Assembly (NCBI GenBank): GCA_002372315.1
Contig: DFFU01000027.1
Coordinates: 17,175-81,174, forward strand
Direction: 5' to 3'
DNA from: Alphaproteobacteria bacterium UBA3768
GTDB lineage: Bacteria; Pseudomonadota; Alphaproteobacteria; CAAHEQ01; UBA3637
DNA: 64,000 nt
The notes under the pieces were generated by a model. It had not been told where the DNA came from and made no database searches. It was given only the letters and a program-made list of their open reading frames with translations. The translations under genes and the position numbers were made by a program. Positions 61,313 to 64,000 of the stretch are shown here, piece after piece (the stretch's first letter is position 1; each line of letters starts with the position of its first letter).

Positions 61313-61927
61313 ATGTATCAATTGGAGTCAGAATTAGAAAATTTAGAAATAGATAATAACCAAATTATCTCTTTTCTTAAGTTTTTACCTATTTCCACTT
61401 TTGATGATTTTCCAATGGTTTACAGATATTACAACAATGCATTACACCATTATAGAAATGCAGAATATGAATTATCAATATTTTCATTTTATTTGTTGTA
61501 TATGCATATATTGCACTGTTTAATATTAAAAAAACGACTATTTCAATTAGATGAGATACAAAAAGATTTTAAAAAATTTAATCAGAAAATACCGTCTATC
61601 ATAAATCCATTTCATTATAGCATTTTACACGATAAAGGTAAATTTGTTCTTTTTGAAAGGAAGGATCTAGAAGAAACGCATTTTGAAATCGCAGACATGC
61701 GAAATGATATACATAATATTGGCATTATTAAAGAGTCCAGGGAAATGGAATTATTTTTAACTAAAATGCTCTTCATATTAAATTCATTATATCCTCCTAT
61801 TTTACAAGATTTAGTATTAAAGATGAATTTAGAATCTGAATTAAAACAAGAAGATACCAATATCCCAGAAGATTTTTTATTATCCATCAATGAGTTGTCT
61901 GAATTAAAGAAGATTATAGATTTTTAA
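61313..61927 (+). CDS. HEPN-like helical protein
   Basis: 204 residues, all-helical, last gene of the R-M operon (40 bases after the membrane protein, weak GGGAA binding site). YYNNALHHYRNAEYELSIFS and YLLYMHILHCLILKK resemble the first helices of HEPN domains, and DMRNDIHNIG (Arg130-Asn131, His134) resembles their RN-x-H motif, though with three instead of four to six residues between Arg and His. HEPN proteins are often RNases in toxin and defence systems; activity is uncertain. Ends overlapping the convergent recombinase by 14 bases. Confidence 0.6.
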   Translation: MYQLESELENLEIDNNQIISFLKFLPISTFDDFPMVYRYYNNALHHYRNAEYELSIFSFYLLYMHILHCLILKKRLFQLDEIQKDFKKFNQKIPSIINPFHYSILHDKGKFVLFERKDLEETHFEIADMRNDIHNIGIIKESREMELFLTKMLFILNSLYPPILQDLVLKMNLESELKQEDTNIPEDFLLSINELSELKKIIDF

Positions 61928-62522
61928 TATCAACTTTCTTCAAATATCTGCACATAGTTGTTGGATGGACGCCAAGGATTTTGGCAATCTTGGCTTGACT
62001 GAGACCCTTATCCAACAATTCCTTTATTTTCTTGCGATTCTTGGACAGTTTTAAACACTTTGATTCAGCCCCAAGTGGTCTGCCCAATTTAACCTTTTGC
62101 TTTTTAAGTTTATCCAGCGACATTTTGATGCGGTTAGATATCAAATCCCTTTCAATTTCAGCCGCCAAACCAAATGTGTACGCCATAATCTTTGATTGTA
62201 AGTCATTCTTAAAGGTATAGTTTTCCTTGATACTGATAATCTTTACATCTTTATTGATAGCATCCTGCAGAATCCCTGCCAGTTCATAGAGATTTCTTGC
62301 AAGCCTACTGACCTCAGTTATGATGAGGGTATCATTTGCAGTCACTTTGCCCATTAGAACACCCAATTCACGTTTTGAAAGAGGTTTGCGGGAACTGATA
62401 TTTTCCTCAACCCACTTATCAATTTTTAGAGCATTTCGCTTGGCATACTCTTTAATCGCAAAGTGTTGGTTAGAACAGGTCTGTTTTTTCTCCATAGAAC
62501 AACGACAATATCCATAAATCAT
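61914..62522 (-). CDS. Serine recombinase (resolvase/invertase)
   Basis: 202 residues; ATG at 62522 (AAAGGA six bases upstream) rather than the TTG two codons earlier. Resolvase N-terminal domain: YGYCRCS with the catalytic Ser, LIITEVSRLARN and SKIMAYTFGLAAEIERDLISNR. The C-terminal HTH (KGLSQAKIAKILGVHPTTMCRYLKK) binds DNA. It differs from Hin in two Cys near the active site. Could resolve cointegrates or invert DNA; no obvious crossover sites are seen next to it. Confidence 0.93.
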   Translation of the reverse strand: MIYGYCRCSMEKKQTCSNQHFAIKEYAKRNALKIDKWVEENISSRKPLSKRELGVLMGKVTANDTLIITEVSRLARNLYELAGILQDAINKDVKIISIKENYTFKNDLQSKIMAYTFGLAAEIERDLISNRIKMSLDKLKKQKVKLGRPLGAESKCLKLSKNRKKIKELLDKGLSQAKIAKILGVHPTTMCRYLKKVDIKNL

Positions 62523-62588
62523 AATCAATCCTTTTTATTTTATTTATTGAAATTAAAGGATTTTTTTGGGGGAAAAGTATTAGCAATT

Positions 62589-62616
62589 AAACATTTGATA
62601 AAATGCAAATGTTTTT
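62589..62616 (+). other. AT-rich inverted repeat with T-run
   Basis: AAACATTTG ATAAAATG CAAATGTTT followed by TTT. Either a weak terminator on the plus strand or an operator for the serine recombinase, whose start lies about 65 bases away. Confidence 0.45.
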
Positions 62617-62737
62617 TAGAGGTATAAAAATGAGCGATTTCATGGAGTAAATCCATTGGAACATATTGAAATCTATGGAATAAGTCGCAATTTATGGGGA
62701 TAGTAATAGGGATTTGAAATGGGTAGAAAGTCCTGCA

Positions 62738-62767
62738 TTACATAATCAAATGATTTTGTAATATAAT
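62738..62767 (+). promoter_or_regulatory. Promoter directly abutting the SLOG-like gene start
   Basis: TTACAT (62738-62743), 18 bases, TATAAT (62762-62767). Only AGGC separates the hexamer from the ATG at 62772, so the transcript may be leaderless. Confidence 0.55.
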
Positions 62768-62771
62768 AGGC

Positions 62772-63224
62772 ATGAGCAAGACATGTGCCTTTTTCGGAAA
62801 CTCAACCCTGTGGGATTCACAGGAGGTTATGGAGAAAATCAAACTAACCGCCATAGACCTTATTAAAAACAAGGGAGTGGATACATTTCTGGTAGGAAAC
62901 AAGGGGAAATTTGAGACCCTGTCCCATAAAATGATGGAACAGATTCAGTGCGATTTTCCCAATATCAAAATAATGCTGGTAATTGCATATGCACAGGATT
63001 TGGAAAAATGCTCCTATAACTTTGATGATTTTTACTATCCCAAAAAATCTGAGCTGGGATACAAGCGGTGGAGCATTGCCAAGCGAAATGACTGGATAAT
63101 AGACCAGACCGATTATGTCATTGCCTACAATGAATATCAAGGAAGGGCATACAACTATTGCAAGAAAGCGAAAAGAAAAGGTAAAATAATAATAGGATTG
63201 GGGAAGCAAGATGAAACTATTTGA
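62772..63224 (+). CDS. SLOG-fold (DUF1273-like) nucleotide-sensing protein
   Basis: 150 residues. Rossmann-like: KTCAFFGNSTLWDSQEV at the start, a helix, FLVGNKGKFETLSHKMM and, after the central strand (IKIMLVIAYAQ), RNDWIIDQTDYVIAYNEYQG. This matches the DUF1273/YspA-type SLOG proteins, thought to bind nucleotide ligands and common in phage and conflict loci. The start cannot be moved downstream without losing the first strand and the FGN loop. Confidence 0.8.
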   Translation: MSKTCAFFGNSTLWDSQEVMEKIKLTAIDLIKNKGVDTFLVGNKGKFETLSHKMMEQIQCDFPNIKIMLVIAYAQDLEKCSYNFDDFYYPKKSELGYKRWSIAKRNDWIIDQTDYVIAYNEYQGRAYNYCKKAKRKGKIIIGLGKQDETI

Positions 63225-63396
63225 TATGTTTAAGAAAAAGAAAGAAAAAAGTATTTTAGAAAAGTCTCTAGAGGAAGTTGCTAGAGTTGGTAAGAATCAA
63301 CCTGTAAAAGGGGTTGAAGCTGTTGACGAACACTACAAAAAACACCCATTTAACAAGAGGATAATGAAGAATAAGAGACGGAAGAAGACTAAATAG
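63211..63396 (+). CDS. Small very basic protein
   Basis: 61 residues, overlapping the SLOG gene by 14 bases; GGGGAAGC is a possible binding site. Nearly a quarter Lys/Arg, including a terminal cluster (NKRIMKNKRRKKTK). A nucleic-acid binding role is plausible, but the composition may also just reflect AT-rich coding. Ends overlapping the convergent integrase stop by 8 bases. Confidence 0.5.
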   Translation: MKLFDMFKKKKEKSILEKSLEEVARVGKNQPVKGVEAVDEHYKKHPFNKRIMKNKRRKKTK

Positions 63397-63970
63397 TCAC
63401 GTTCTCCACAGCGTTAGAAAGCATTGTTTCGTTATAGTTGAAATATCTTTGTGTTGTGGAAATGTTGCGATGATTGGCGAGTTTTTGAACCAAACAGATA
63501 TTCGTACCAGCATTGATAAGCCGACTCACGAACAGGTGACGCCCCAAGTGAGATCCTCCTTCAATATTGAACTTCTTATAGATATTGGCGAACATCCGTG
63601 AAATTGACACCCGATTAAAAGGTTTTCCTAACTTTTGCGAGGTAAATAGATACATTTCTGGGGAGATTTCTTCATTTTTGGACTTTAAGTAATTCAAATA
63701 CTCCTTAAACTCTTTCTTCATTTGAGAGTTAAGATAGTATGAACACCCGAATTTGCCTTTATTTTTATCCTTATCCAAACAAATAACATCTTTAACTTTT
63801 AGGTCGGGGGTGTAGACATCTCCAACCTGAAGATAAGCAAAATTTATAGACCTCATACCATTCAATGAACAAAGAAACATCATCCGAATTTGTTCCGAAT
63901 GTCTCATGCCTTGGATATAAGTTAAAATATCTTTTATTTTTTTCTCATCTATAAAAACTTGATTTACCAT
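63389..63970 (-). CDS. Short tyrosine recombinase (FimB/XerD type)
   Basis: 193 residues, catalytic domain only, as in FimB/FimE-type invertases. Arg in LNGMRSINFAYL, His-x-x-Arg in SHLGRHLFVSR, His in LANHRNIS and the Tyr nucleophile in TTQRYFNY. AAAGGA before the ATG at 63970. No N-terminal core-binding domain, so it probably acts on closely spaced inverted repeats or with a partner. No such repeats could be located in the visible sequence to its right (30 bases remain). Confidence 0.9.
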   Translation of the reverse strand: MVNQVFIDEKKIKDILTYIQGMRHSEQIRMMFLCSLNGMRSINFAYLQVGDVYTPDLKVKDVICLDKDKNKGKFGCSYYLNSQMKKEFKEYLNYLKSKNEEISPEMYLFTSQKLGKPFNRVSISRMFANIYKKFNIEGGSHLGRHLFVSRLINAGTNICLVQKLANHRNISTTQRYFNYNETMLSNAVENVTI

Positions 63971-64000
63971 TTTTATCCTTTCAGTAAAAATTGAACTTTT

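Noticed and set aside
61914..62522. Serine recombinase considered as the switch for hsdS specificity
   Set aside because: Only one MS gene and no inverted partial hsdS copy is present in the window.

Overview
The window is a low-GC, SD-using bacterial chromosome segment that I read as an alphaproteobacterium, most likely one of the uncultured gut-type lineages (RF32-like). That placement is an inference. It rests on: LpxI instead of LpxH in the lipid A cluster; a cdsA-rseP-bamA-ompH-lpxD-lpxA-lpxI-lpxB block; an alphaproteobacterial-type LexA box (GAAC-N7-GAAC) on a UmuC-like gene; a CTTG-N18-CTATAT heat-shock-like promoter on hsp20; and two prepilins with the GRTM(V/I)E signature that I associate with this group. 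Vegetative promoters are very regular: TTGACx, almost always 17 bases, then a TATAAT-like hexamer. Ribosome binding sites are AAAGGA/AGGAG.

Region 1 (1-42.1 kb) is core chromosome. Reading rightwards it holds: a partial pseudouridine synthase with three GNAT acetyltransferases; the ffh-rpsP-rimM-trmD-rplS translation/SRP operon (minus strand) with a structured leader; an unknown coiled-coil protein and tRNA-Leu(GAG); sodB; secA; a Sel1-like secreted protein; ychF and a bacteriohemerythrin; argS; mtnN with an RlmD/TrmA-like methyltransferase that appears to be transcribed leaderless; a lectin-like prepilin; rho; an ADP-ribosyltransferase-like unknown; a glycosyltransferase; a small prepilin; mfd and trkA; a second ART-like unknown; a PilT/GspE-type ATPase; then a long minus-strand envelope operon running from cdsA through rseP, bamA, ompH, lpxD, lpxA, lpxI, lpxB, a GST, a lipoprotein, a GT4 glycosyltransferase and a DUF5665 protein to ugd. 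fabZ, usually found between lpxD and lpxA, is absent.

Region 2 (42.2 kb to the right edge) is an accessory island. It begins at an intact tRNA-Thr(GGT) followed by a 385-base gene-free segment full of direct repeats and a 590-residue tyrosine recombinase pointing at the tRNA. Inside are plasmid/phage-type small genes, an S66 (MccF-like) peptidase, an ankyrin protein, Hsp20, a flavodoxin-fold reductase, a Nudix hydrolase, several small unknowns, an S33 peptidase, thymidine kinase, an SOS-controlled Y-family polymerase, and a defence block. The defence block is: GIY-YIG/RAMA-like protein, HsdR, a fused HsdM-HsdS, a two-TM coiled-coil protein and a HEPN-like protein. The island continues with a serine recombinase, a SLOG-like protein and a short FimB/XerD-type tyrosine recombinase. 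I see no second copy of the tRNA 3' end, so the far junction probably lies beyond the window.

The best candidates for something undescribed are the type I R-M locus with a fused MS subunit and two uncharacterised partners (membrane coiled-coil and HEPN-like), the pair of ART-like proteins near the pilin genes, and the unusual prepilin family with Arg at mature position +1 and a lectin-like head.
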